From: JAGOTP01 sp964600845
GTDB lineage: Bacteria; Patescibacteriota; Patescibacteriia; 2-12-FULL-60-25
Direction: 5' to 3'
DNA: 64,000 bases
Assembly: GCA_964600845.1 (NCBI GenBank)
Contig: CAZRJW010000003.1
Location: 10,040-74,039, forward strand
The first letter of the stretch is position 1. Every line of letters begins with the position of its first letter. Both the position numbers and the translations under genes were made by a program. Of this stretch, positions 45,055-53,716 are shown in pieces. Under the pieces are notes generated by a model, which did not search any database, had not been told where the DNA came from, and saw only the letters and a program-made list of their open reading frames with translations.

Positions 45055-47166
45055 TTACGGCAGTTGATGGCGACTGTCCGGACCGACATTCACGCAGGGC
45101 AGACCGCTCGAGGGGCCGCGATAGAGTTCGCGTCCGCTCGGGAGCTCCGAGATGCGCCATTCGATGCCCAGCCGTGGGTTGCAGAGCATGGGCCAGTTGT
45201 CGATCGTGGGGATGTTCCCGCGGTCACCCAGGGTTGAATGAGAGGGTGAGAAGAACGTTCCCACGAAGATGCGGTAGACCATGTTCGTATCGCAGCGGTA
45301 CCAACCGCTTCCCTGTGCAGCCATCCTGGTTTGATCGACACCCGTCGCATTCAAGCAACGGATGCGCTCCCACCAATGATCGCGTAGGTTGTAGGGTTCC
45401 GTCGGTTGCCAGCCTTCGCTGTCGGTTGCCAGACGGAACTCGTAGCGCATGACTGCGCCCGCAGGTGTAACTCCTCCAGGAGGAGGCTCACCGACGTCGG
45501 GGATACCCACATCGGATACACCCGCGTCGACCCTCATGACGCTCGCATCCATCGACGGCGTTCCCGCGTCAGGTGGAGGATTGTTGCAAACGCCCGCATC
45601 AACGAAGACCGGGGTCGCATCGATACCGGCATCTCGTACGGGGGTGACACCGAGATCATTTGGAACGCCCGCATCAACGAAGACCGGAACGTCTCGCGGG
45701 AGAGGAACATCCACCGTTGCATCAACGACCACGTCGACGCCAGCGGAAACATCCGGGCGCAGAGCTGCGTCGATCGGCGCCACACCGGCGTCAATCATGG
45801 ACGTGGGAGCATTCGAACAGCGCCACAGATCCTCCGGTCGAATCACTTCGCCCAGGGGACCCGCCAGAGCATCGAGGACGGAGGAGTCCACATCGATGAT
45901 CCAGGTTTCGCCGTAGCCAAGCGCGAGGAACGTCGGCCAGTCGAAGATCGGTCGACGGCGCCCTTGCGACACAACATAAACCGCACTCACACCTGTAGCT
46001 CTCACGAGCGAACCTTCGCGCAGTCGGCGGGGTCCGAGATCCCGGTAGCGCGTGAGGAAGGCAGACTGCGCACCCGACGGGCGCGTTTCGACCTGTGTAC
46101 CCACCCAGCCCCAGGAATCGAACGCCTGCTGAGCTAAGAAGGTGTAGCGGATCGGCGACGGCGCCTCCGCGTATTCGTAGACGGTGGAGCTTCCTTCGAA
46201 GCGGACGAGACGGTGACCGTTCGTGCGCTCGAGTGAGAGACTTACGACCGTCATGCAAGCGACTTCAGCCGGAACTCCCGAGATAACCCGGGAACCGAAC
46301 CGTTCATCGCGCAGCACGTCGTCCGGCACTCGTGCGAGCACGCCCTCCGAAGCAACGAGCCAGGTCTGGCCGTCGATCGAGAGGACCGTCCCGGGCGGAT
46401 GCCAGGTCGCCATCGACCGCGTCGCTGCACGGCGCAGCAATGCAGTCATGAAGAGCTCGGGATCGGCATACCAGCGGCGGCGGGTGCGCCCGGAATCGTA
46501 TCCGGCGAACCAAGCCGTCGGATCAACGCGCGCCGCTTCGGCCGCCGTTTGCAGCCGCACCCCAAGATGCAGGTGTTCTTCGCCATCTCCGTTATCAGCC
46601 GCGTGTTGCACGTAGCCGATCACCTGATCCGGACGAACCGTGTCACCATCCCGCCAAGCCAGCCGTGTTCCGCCCGTGCGGAGCGTCGTCGCCCGCAGGT
46701 GTCCGTAGATCGAGAGGAAGTCCTGGACGGACACTCGCTCCCCCACCCCGTTCGTGACCGAAATCGGCGAAGCGAGGTGATGTTCGAGAACGACCACGAG
46801 CGTGCCGTAGCCCGTCGCAGCCCGATAGATGCGGACCGTGCCGCAGGCGATCGGGTAGATCGCCGTTCCTTCGCGGAGGTCGATATCGCGTCCGATGTGG
46901 ACGTCATCGACCAAGAACCCGCGTCCCGCGTAGAGCCGAGAGAACTCGGTCTCCGTGGTCGGGTGTCGCACCGTGGAAGCAGTGCACGCAACGACCGACT
47001 GCGTGAGTGCCCCTTCGCCTCCCGTGCCTTCAACCTGACCGTTGCCGCATCCCTCCATCTGGAAGAACAGGGCGATGAGGAAGAGGTGGAGCACCCAGCT
47101 GAAGCAGAACGCCCACGGCTCCATCCACGGATACTCGACACTTGCCCACTTTTCACCTGCTCGCAT
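45055..47166 (-). CDS. Exported M23-like peptidase with Asp/Ala/Gly repeats, G+C-rich orphan gene
   Basis: 703 residues; AAGGTGA seven bases before the ATG. An N-terminal hydrophobic segment (18-36) ends in GCGNG, a possible lipobox. The M23 (LytM) metal motifs are HIGRDID (about 90-96), YGHL and HLHLGV, so a Zn peptidase of peptidoglycan or a degenerate relative is likely. Two later blocks share a pattern G..WLV..G...+.P.......G (about 264-310 and 400-450). Residues about 480-580 are a low-complexity linker of repeated Val-Asp-Ala-Gly units, a style common in Myxococcota surface proteins. The C-terminal 120 residues contain six Cys. A structured leader of 400 bases lies upstream. Confidence 0.8.
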   Translation of the reverse strand: MRAGEKWASVEYPWMEPWAFCFSWVLHLFLIALFFQMEGCGNGQVEGTGGEGALTQSVVACTASTVRHPTTETEFSRLYAGRGFLVDDVHIGRDIDLREGTAIYPIACGTVRIYRAATGYGTLVVVLEHHLASPISVTNGVGERVSVQDFLSIYGHLRATTLRTGGTRLAWRDGDTVRPDQVIGYVQHAADNGDGEEHLHLGVRLQTAAEAARVDPTAWFAGYDSGRTRRRWYADPELFMTALLRRAATRSMATWHPPGTVLSIDGQTWLVASEGVLARVPDDVLRDERFGSRVISGVPAEVACMTVVSLSLERTNGHRLVRFEGSSTVYEYAEAPSPIRYTFLAQQAFDSWGWVGTQVETRPSGAQSAFLTRYRDLGPRRLREGSLVRATGVSAVYVVSQGRRRPIFDWPTFLALGYGETWIIDVDSSVLDALAGPLGEVIRPEDLWRCSNAPTSMIDAGVAPIDAALRPDVSAGVDVVVDATVDVPLPRDVPVFVDAGVPNDLGVTPVRDAGIDATPVFVDAGVCNNPPPDAGTPSMDASVMRVDAGVSDVGIPDVGEPPPGGVTPAGAVMRYEFRLATDSEGWQPTEPYNLRDHWWERIRCLNATGVDQTRMAAQGSGWYRCDTNMVYRIFVGTFFSPSHSTLGDRGNIPTIDNWPMLCNPRLGIEWRISELPSGRELYRGPSSGLPCVNVGPDSRHQLP

Positions 47167-47189
47167 GACTGACTCACCTTCTCTGCGTA

Positions 47190-47600
47190 CTTCTCAACTG
47201 GACATCCCAGGTGCATTCGCTACGCGTCACGAATGCAGGTAGGTGGCCAGATCATCTGAAACCAACAAGGAACCAAAGGGCGAAGTGGACCGGAGGAAGA
47301 GGGCGACGAATGGGTCGGAACATTCGTCGCCGCCAAATTTCCTGCACACGTAGACAGATCCATTCATTCAGCAGTTCGTTACTACGAACTAGTCGCTCAG
47401 GGAATACCTGCGGGAATGTGACTCGTCACCTTAGTGACGGCCTGTTTCCGTATGCAGCATTCTTTTGATTGACTCCAGAATGGAGAAATAAGAGGAGCAA
47501 CCCACCATCCACCAAAAGCCTTGATAGCCTTCGATCGGAAACACGTGAAGCCGGTTATGTCCGCACGTCCTCCTCCGCACTCTTCTTTTTTCTCTCTTCA
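47190..47600 (-). other. Hairpin-rich leader of the 45055-47166 gene
   Basis: About 400 bases with no supported gene. Exact hairpins: GCATTCG/CGAATGC (47213-47236), GGCGACGAATG/CATTCGTCGCC (47302-47331), AGTTCG/CGAACT (47373-47390), CGTCAC/GTGACG (47424-47439) and CTCCA/TGGAG (47473-47485). They lead directly to the Shine-Dalgarno of the peptidase gene. No clear promoter was found. Confidence 0.5.
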
Positions 47601-47747
47601 TTCACACTGTCTGCGCTGTACTCGGTCACACGACCTTATCTCTAGACTCAAGCAAATCTGAGGCATCGTCAAACCAACCATTTGAGCGCGCAGTTTGTAT
47701 ATCTTCGCTGTACGTTTTTTCGTCTCACACACACTCGCATAATTCAT
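47598..47747 (-). pseudogene. Possible broken small gene
   Basis: An ATG at 47747 opens a 49-residue frame, but after a run of six A (near 47718) the protein-like sequence continues in another frame ending at 47626 (TARSNGWFDDASDLLESRDKVV). A one-base change at the A-run would join them. It could be a sequencing error, a decayed gene or chance. Confidence 0.25.
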
Positions 47748-47776
47748 TCTTTCTTTGAGTGACCTCTGCAGAAGTG

Positions 47777-49054
47777 TTAACTCGCTCGAGACAAAATTCG
47801 AAGCGATCTTTCCACAAGCGATGGTCCTTCTTCGTGGATAAGTCTCTTTCTTGGCTTCACTCTGCGCCAAATCAAATAGAGTGCTCCATACATCCCCGCC
47901 ATAAGACCAACCGATGTGGACAACTTTGACCAACTTCCAACCGGAATTCGTCCGAACAAATTCGAGAGGAGCAGCACCAACCGCAAACAGGCAGACGCCG
48001 GAATTGCGAGAAATGGAAGACGCGGGAAAAGGAGTGCGATCGCCCCAAACGCCATCGTCCAAGGGATCCACGGCAAGATCGCGAGATTCGCAAAGACACC
48101 AATCAAGCTAACTTGTTTGAAGGCCCAGAGACCGTAGGGAGTTGTAAGCAACGTCGCGCCCACATTCGAAGAAATAATTTCGCGAAAGAGCGGCGATCGA
48201 ATCACCTTGCTGATTTTCTGATCAATCAACCGACCAAACGAGCCCAACCCAATCATCGCCAAGAATGATAAGGCGTAGCTCGGGTCATACAACACCGCCC
48301 AGGGTTGCCACCAGGCGTAGACGACCGCGGCAATCAGCAGCAATCGATTAAAATTCACGAGTCTCCCCACCATTGGCGCAGACAACACCAGCCAACCCAT
48401 GAACGCCGCACGCGCCACCGAAGCAGATGGCAACGCGAGCAATACAAATAAAAAGATCCCCGTGCTCGCGATGAGATATGCGCTTCGTCTCCCTAATCCA
48501 ACCCAAAGCAATGGTCCAAGCAAACACCCGATCACGATCGTCACGTTCGACCCCGACACCGCCATAATGTGACTTGTCCCAATCTTGCGGAACACGGCTT
48601 TCAAATCCGGCGGGAGTTGTTTGTCTCCGTACAAAATTCCCACCAACAACCCCGACTCATCTTTTGGAAAAAGTTTGCTTGAACGACGCGTGAGCTCCGT
48701 GCGCAATCTCCCGGTCCAATGCCGTGGGTCCAACTGGTTCGCTGATTGCAGTGAAAACTCATTCGAGATGAGTCCGTCCGGATCAAGCGGCTTCACTTCA
48801 CGCGGCATGATCCCTTGTGTCGATTGGAAACGGATGAGACCAATGAGTACACCAAGTAAAATCAGTAATTCCCGCTGAAACTGCGCCATTCGCGGGAATC
48901 GCCATCCAATGAATACAAAACTGCCTATACAAATAATCGCGATCCAGGTGGCTGTATTCCAAACAAGCCAAGGTCGGAGACTATGCAAAATGACTCCCGC
49001 TAACATCCCAACCAAAAGACACCCAACCGCTGACCCGCGAGGAAGTGAAGACAT
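47777..49054 (-). CDS. comEC: ComEC/Rec2-type DNA uptake channel (competence domain only)
   Basis: About 425 residues from the ATG at 49054. Ten or so membrane segments form the competence domain, with LVGILYGDKQLPPDLKAVFRKIGTSHIMAVSGSNVTIVIG, RAAFMGWLVL and YDPSYALSFLAMIGLGSFG as signatures. The C-terminal metallo-beta-lactamase domain found in many ComEC proteins is absent; the protein ends soon after the last helix. It would carry single-stranded DNA across the inner membrane, matching the comM gene at the right edge. Confidence 0.92.
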   Translation of the reverse strand: MSSLPRGSAVGCLLVGMLAGVILHSLRPWLVWNTATWIAIICIGSFVFIGWRFPRMAQFQRELLILLGVLIGLIRFQSTQGIMPREVKPLDPDGLISNEFSLQSANQLDPRHWTGRLRTELTRRSSKLFPKDESGLLVGILYGDKQLPPDLKAVFRKIGTSHIMAVSGSNVTIVIGCLLGPLLWVGLGRRSAYLIASTGIFLFVLLALPSASVARAAFMGWLVLSAPMVGRLVNFNRLLLIAAVVYAWWQPWAVLYDPSYALSFLAMIGLGSFGRLIDQKISKVIRSPLFREIISSNVGATLLTTPYGLWAFKQVSLIGVFANLAILPWIPWTMAFGAIALLFPRLPFLAIPASACLRLVLLLSNLFGRIPVGSWSKLSTSVGLMAGMYGALYLIWRRVKPRKRLIHEEGPSLVERSLRILSRAS

Positions 49055-49110
49055 AGAAAAAGAGAGAAGGTCTCTCCTACTCCGTTGGATCAAACTGCGA
49101 AAGAACGCAA

Positions 49111-49143
49111 CACCCCGGGAAGAGAACCTCTCTTCCCGGGGTG
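49111..49143 (-). terminator. Hairpin terminator between leuS and comEC
   Basis: Perfect 14-base stem (49111-49124 with 49130-49143), loop of five bases. Confidence 0.85.
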
Positions 49144-49155
49144 AAGGTATTTTTA

Positions 49156-52100
49156 TTACACCACCACACTCACCAATCTCCCTTTCACGTACACCACTTT
49201 CTTCGGCTCTTTCCCCTCTAACCACTTCTGCACCGCTTCCGATGCGAGTGCGAGTTTCTTCGCCTCCTCTTCGCTGATGTCTTGCGCAACAGTGAGCTTG
49301 TCTCGTACTTTGCCATTCACTTGAATAACAAGTTCGAACGTTGTTCCTACCAGTTTGGAAGCGTCATACGCTGGCCAACCGCCACGATGAATGGAGAACG
49401 TTTTTCCTTCCTCCTGCCACAACTCTTCGGTGACGTGTGGCGCGAATGGAGCGAGGATCTGCACGAAGGCTTCACGTTGGTTGGTTGGAACGCAGCCAAA
49501 GTCTTGATACGCATTCGCCAAGATCATCAACTGGGAAACACACGTATTGAATTGCAGGTTATCGATGCCGTCCGTCACCTTTTTGATCGTTTGATGATAG
49601 AGCGTTTCTAATTCGGCAGGAACTTCTTTATCCGTCACTTGCGCCTCGTGGAACACATACCAGACACGATCCAAGAAACGACGCACACCTTCCACCCCAT
49701 TCGTATCCCACGGTGCTTTCTGATCGTAGGGACCAATGAACATCTCATACAGACGGAAGACATCCGCTCCATATTCTTTGACGACGTCATCTGGGTTCAC
49801 GACGTTACCTTTCGATTTCGACATCTTCACTCCACCCTCACCCAAAATCATGTCGTGCGAACGACGCACCGCGTATGGCTCCGAACCGCACTCTTCTGGA
49901 ATGTAGCCCATGTCATACAAGAACTTGTACCAGAAACGTGAATACAACAGGTGAAGCGTCGTGTGCTCCATACCGCCGTTATAGAGATCAATTGGCAACC
50001 AATATTTCAGAGCTTCTGCTGACGCGAATTGCTGATCATTTTTTGGGTCGCAGTAGCGTAAGAAGTACCAACTCGATCCCGCCCAGTTCGGCATCGTGTC
50101 CGTTTCACGCGTTGCTGGTCCTCCGCATTTTGGACAGCTCGTATTCACCCACGCATCGATTGTGGCGAGTGGTGATTCACCTGTGTCTGTTGGTTCGTAG
50201 ATCTCAACTTCGGGCAGCGTGAGCGGAAGTTGGTTCTCCGGAACAGGGATCCAACCGGTATTTTTGTGAGCGATAACATACTCCAACAACTCGGGTTGTT
50301 CGGCGTCCATGAAATGACCTCGTGCTTCGTATAATTGCAGCAACCACCCCGCTGGAAACAGCGTATGCGTTGGCTTCTGGATAAACTTATCATCCGTTGA
50401 AGACATCACAACCGCCGAACCCACGAGTGAGTCTACTTTTTTCCAATCAATCGGCTTCTGCCAGAAGTCACGCAAGAAATCGAAATCAGCTTTGCGCTGT
50501 GGCTCATCCTTCAATCGCTGTTCATAACGTTCAACTGGATATGTTCCAATAGCTGGAGCAACTAATACCAGTCGTCCGATCTTTTTTCCAGACTGTTCCA
50601 GCAATTGAACCGCAGCACGTGCACCGATACTGTGACCAACAACAACGTCGTCTTCTCCCAATTGATCCATGAATGGCTGCAAGAGACTCATCCAGGCTTC
50701 AACCGTCGGTCCACCCGTCATCGACATGGTTGGCGCGAAGACTTCATAACCTTGTTTCTCGAGCTCTCCTTTCATCGAAGGGAACCAGCCCTTTTCTCCG
50801 CTTCCGCTGAATCCATGAATCAACAACGCTTTCTGTTTTTTCTTCGCACACGCCTCACAGTGCACGAGTGGAATCGGCTCGCCCCAATAGCGCTGACGTG
50901 AAAAAACCCAGTCACGTAGCTTGTAGGTCTTCATCGCTTTCCCAGCAGCATGCGATTCAAGCCAGGTAGTGATTCCTTGTTTTGACGCGCCCTCTTCAAG
51001 ACCAGATAAAAACCCTGAGTCTACTTTTTTTCCATCACCGGTATAACACTCTTTCCCTTCCAGAATGCGCTGCTTCTTTTCTTTAATTTCAATCTCTACC
51101 TGCGGATCCGTTGGATGAAGTCTAGATACGACCGAAATCAAATCAGGATCGATTACGCATTTCACTGGCAGCCCATGTTTCTCCGCAAACACGAAATCAC
51201 GCTCATCATGTGCCGGCACCGCCATCACGGCGCCCGTTCCATATCCAGCCAATACATAATCTGCAATCCAAACCGGAACCTGCTCACCATTTACCGGATT
51301 CGTCGCGAAGACCCCTTCCAACACAACGCCCGTTTTATCTTTCGTTTCAGCGGTGCGCTCCATGTCGGTCTTGCTCTTCACCGCTTCGATGTACGCGCGT
51401 ACAACTTCAGCGTTTTTGATCTTCCCTGATTTCAACCATTGCTGAACGAGCGTGTGCTCTGGCGCGAGCGTGACATACGTCACCCCAAACAATGTATCTG
51501 GACGCGTTGTGAATACGCGCACTTCTTCCGAACAAAGTTTCGCGATTTCAAATGACAGCTGCCCAAACTCCTGATAGATCGTCTCTTCTTCTGTTTGATC
51601 AACCACGTATTTTCCATTCGCCGCTACCTTATACAATCCACGAACCGGGAAGCTCGGGTCAATCTCACCTTTTCGTACGTTCGTGAGAAGAATGTGTCGT
51701 TTGTCTTCCGCGATAACCTCCGCTCCATCTGGTAAGCAGAGTGCCGTAAAATCCTGCCAGTAGCCCTCCACCGTTCCGCCGTGCTTCTCTGCAATCCCAC
51801 GATAGAACGCATCCATTTTTGCTCCTTTTTCTTCCGGTGAGAGTGACGCTTCGTCTACATCCCCAAGCGCGTTTCGTTTGGGAGCGGCGATGTCTAACGA
51901 TTCACCCGTGATGGACAATCCCGTATCCATTCCGATGATCGGTAACGCGGTCTTCCCCCTATAGGCCGCTGCTTTCAAACGCGCGTTTTCTTGCATGTCG
52001 CTGCCTTCAGTCACCTCTACTACTTCCAGCCCCTCCTCTTTAGGTGAAACGACCTGCACGCTCGGTAACAACGCGCCAAGTATTTTTTTAACGCGATCAA

Positions 52101-52869
52101 TCTTCCCCTTGTTGTTTGTCGCGACAAGTATCTTCTCAAACTTCGGCACACGGAAGACGACCTCCGCCCCTTCACTGCGCCCAATCCAGTTCACTTGTTG
52201 CGAAGCAATCTTCTCTAAATAGTCGACGGTCTTCAAATCATCGATCAACCGATCGGCATATTTCGAAATCTTGATCATCCACTGAGCCTTCTCGCGTTTC
52301 TCGACTGGATTTCCGCACCGTTCACACACACCACCCTGCGCCTCTTCATTCGCTAACCCAATCTTACAGCGAGGACACCAATTGATCGTCGACTTCGCTT
52401 TATACGCTAACCCAGCTTTTACGAACTGTAAGAACTGCCACTGAGTCCATTTGTAATAGGTGGGATCAGTGGTATCGACTTCGCGCGTCCAATCAAACCC
52501 AAACCCGAGCGATTTAATCTGGCGCGTGAAGTTCCCAACGTTTTTCTTCGTGGCATCAGCCGGGCGAATTTTGTGTTTGATCGCGAAGTTTTCCGTAGGA
52601 AGCCCGAACGCATCCCAACCAATTGGATAGAGAACGTTTTTTCCTTCCATGCGACGTTTACGTGTCACGAGGTCGATCGCCGTGTATGAACGAGGATGTC
52701 CGACATGGAGCCCTTCTCCGGACGGGTACGGGAACTCAACCAAGCCATAAAACTTGTCTTGGTTCGCTGTTGGATCACCGGTTTTGGCAGTGTACGTCCC
52801 TGCCTCTTCCCAGGTCCGTTGCCACTTCGCTTCCAGTTCGTGGATGGTCTCGATCGTTCGCGGTTTCAT
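49156..52869 (-). CDS. leuS: Leucyl-tRNA synthetase with two inserted enzyme-like domains
   Basis: 1237 residues, against about 800-880 in most bacteria. The synthetase is complete: HIGH-type HVGH (55-58), zinc cysteines CPRC and CERC (165-185), CP1 editing domain with TTRPDT (454-459) and VMAVPAHDERD (548-558), and KMSKSKGN (1015-1022). Two insertions explain the extra length. Residues 244-445 look like an ITPase/Ham1 (RdgB) domain: KILVATNNKGKI, DMQENARLKAAAY, GMDTGLSI. Residues 679-870 look like an RBBP9/YdeN alpha/beta hydrolase: LLIHGFSGSGEKGW, nucleophile GHSIG (745-749), Asp825 or 826, and His852. Flanking synthetase sequence resumes normally after each. There is no internal stop or frameshift, so this is a single polypeptide as written. 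Confidence 0.97.
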   Translation of the reverse strand: MKPRTIETIHELEAKWQRTWEEAGTYTAKTGDPTANQDKFYGLVEFPYPSGEGLHVGHPRSYTAIDLVTRKRRMEGKNVLYPIGWDAFGLPTENFAIKHKIRPADATKKNVGNFTRQIKSLGFGFDWTREVDTTDPTYYKWTQWQFLQFVKAGLAYKAKSTINWCPRCKIGLANEEAQGGVCERCGNPVEKREKAQWMIKISKYADRLIDDLKTVDYLEKIASQQVNWIGRSEGAEVVFRVPKFEKILVATNNKGKIDRVKKILGALLPSVQVVSPKEEGLEVVEVTEGSDMQENARLKAAAYRGKTALPIIGMDTGLSITGESLDIAAPKRNALGDVDEASLSPEEKGAKMDAFYRGIAEKHGGTVEGYWQDFTALCLPDGAEVIAEDKRHILLTNVRKGEIDPSFPVRGLYKVAANGKYVVDQTEEETIYQEFGQLSFEIAKLCSEEVRVFTTRPDTLFGVTYVTLAPEHTLVQQWLKSGKIKNAEVVRAYIEAVKSKTDMERTAETKDKTGVVLEGVFATNPVNGEQVPVWIADYVLAGYGTGAVMAVPAHDERDFVFAEKHGLPVKCVIDPDLISVVSRLHPTDPQVEIEIKEKKQRILEGKECYTGDGKKVDSGFLSGLEEGASKQGITTWLESHAAGKAMKTYKLRDWVFSRQRYWGEPIPLVHCEACAKKKQKALLIHGFSGSGEKGWFPSMKGELEKQGYEVFAPTMSMTGGPTVEAWMSLLQPFMDQLGEDDVVVGHSIGARAAVQLLEQSGKKIGRLVLVAPAIGTYPVERYEQRLKDEPQRKADFDFLRDFWQKPIDWKKVDSLVGSAVVMSSTDDKFIQKPTHTLFPAGWLLQLYEARGHFMDAEQPELLEYVIAHKNTGWIPVPENQLPLTLPEVEIYEPTDTGESPLATIDAWVNTSCPKCGGPATRETDTMPNWAGSSWYFLRYCDPKNDQQFASAEALKYWLPIDLYNGGMEHTTLHLLYSRFWYKFLYDMGYIPEECGSEPYAVRRSHDMILGEGGVKMSKSKGNVVNPDDVVKEYGADVFRLYEMFIGPYDQKAPWDTNGVEGVRRFLDRVWYVFHEAQVTDKEVPAELETLYHQTIKKVTDGIDNLQFNTCVSQLMILANAYQDFGCVPTNQREAFVQILAPFAPHVTEELWQEEGKTFSIHRGGWPAYDASKLVGTTFELVIQVNGKVRDKLTVAQDISEEEAKKLALASEAVQKWLEGKEPKKVVYVKGRLVSVVV
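50262..50835 (-). other. Inserted alpha/beta-hydrolase domain within leuS
   Basis: Codes for residues 679-870. It is inserted between HCEACAKK and TGWIPVPENQLPLTLPE, which are adjacent in ordinary leucyl-tRNA synthetases. All three triad residues are present (Ser747, Asp825/826, His852). Confidence 0.85.
51528..52134 (-). other. Inserted ITPase/Ham1-like domain within leuS
   Basis: Codes for about residues 246-448. It splits the editing domain between GRSEGAEVVFRVP and VRVFTTRPDTLFG. Substrate-binding motifs of Ham1 (ATNNKGK, ENARLKA, DTGL) are kept; the usual second Asp of DDTGL is Met. Confidence 0.82.
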
Positions 52870-52928
52870 AGAGTTGCAGACTTGAGCGTATCAGACGGCG
52901 ATTTTAGCTGACAATAGAACGCGCCTGA

Positions 52929-52958
52929 TTGACGAAAACAGGCGAAAAGTGCTATCAA
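52929..52958 (+). promoter_or_regulatory. Promoter of the 53016-53531 gene
   Basis: TTGACG (52929-52934), 18 bases, TATCAA (52953-52958). A leader motif AATCTCTGTTCGC follows at 52957-52969 and is found again at 54521-54533. Confidence 0.6.
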
Positions 52959-53015
52959 TCTCTGTTCGCCTCGAAGAGTTCGAGTGCCGACAGCTGGTAG
53001 AGGAGGTGAGAAAGA

Positions 53016-53531
53016 ATGGAGATCCGTGCAAAAAATGGTCGGCTTCTGCTCAAGAGTAAGCCACCACCCGTCCCGTCGCACCTTCGGCCCCCGCCGGCAC
53101 CGGTGGCGCCCGAAGATCTGACCGAAGAGGCTGATGACGATACGGCAGCGCCGCTAGCGCCGCCGGCTCCACCACCTCTTCCCATCAACCGACAGGTACC
53201 TTCGCTCTCCCTCGCTTCCATCGAACCCTGGGCGGACGAGACACTGCTGTACACCAGTGAGGCGCGGCTACTGATCAACGCCGCCCGTGCCGAAGCTCAA
53301 GCCGAGGCGGCGACACAGATCGCCGACCTGATGGACCAGCTTCTGGCACAGACCGAACTGGCCAAACAGAACGGGAACCGGTTCCTTGATGCGAGCAACC
53401 GAGCTAGCACGGCGCAGGCTTTGCTCAACCGCCTGCTCGAGCTCTGGGAGAGCGCTCACCCAAAGGACCCCGCCCTCGAGCTCGCTCGAGCCACGGTCCT
53501 TCGGCCATCGCAGCCGCCCAAGCCGCGCTAA
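53016..53531 (+). CDS. Hypothetical Pro-rich and helical protein, G+C-rich orphan gene
   Basis: 171 residues. A perfect AGGAGGTGA lies seven bases before the ATG. Residues 15-60 are Pro/Ala-rich and disordered; residues 75-150 form a long Ala/Leu/Glu-rich helix with coiled-coil character (RLLINAARAEAQAEAATQIA). Not recognised. First of three similar units (53.0, 53.7 and 54.9 kb) placed between leuS and rpsO. Confidence 0.7.
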   Translation: MEIRAKNGRLLLKSKPPPVPSHLRPPPAPVAPEDLTEEADDDTAAPLAPPAPPPLPINRQVPSLSLASIEPWADETLLYTSEARLLINAARAEAQAEAATQIADLMDQLLAQTELAKQNGNRFLDASNRASTAQALLNRLLELWESAHPKDPALELARATVLRPSQPPKPR

Positions 53532-53540
53532 CGCCGGCCA

Positions 53541-53642
53541 ACCACTCCCAGCTGAGGGAACGTTCAGCACCCGCCCCGCAAGGACTCTTCCTTGTGGGGC
53601 GATGACGTTTTAGGGCTTTTCGGCCAAGAAGGTTGACTTTTT
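53541..53642 (+). repeat. Intercassette repeat, copy 1 (terminator plus -35 box)
   Basis: About 100 bases: a conserved ACCACTCCCAGCTGA start, a hairpin GCCCC...GGGGC (53573-53600), a conserved TTTTAGGGCTTTTCGGCC tail and TTGACT. Copy 2 is at 54400-54502. The outer parts are nearly identical while the hairpin stems differ in sequence but keep pairing. Confidence 0.85.
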
Positions 53643-53660
53643 GGCCGTTTTATATATAAT
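53633..53660 (+). promoter_or_regulatory. Promoter of the 53717-54397 gene
   Basis: TTGACT (53633-53638), 16 bases, exact TATAAT (53655-53660). The -35 box lies in the repeat. Confidence 0.75.
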
Positions 53661-53716
53661 TGTCATTCGTTTGGCTCATTCTCGAGCCACGATATCCGCT
53701 TGGAGAAGAGGTGAAG

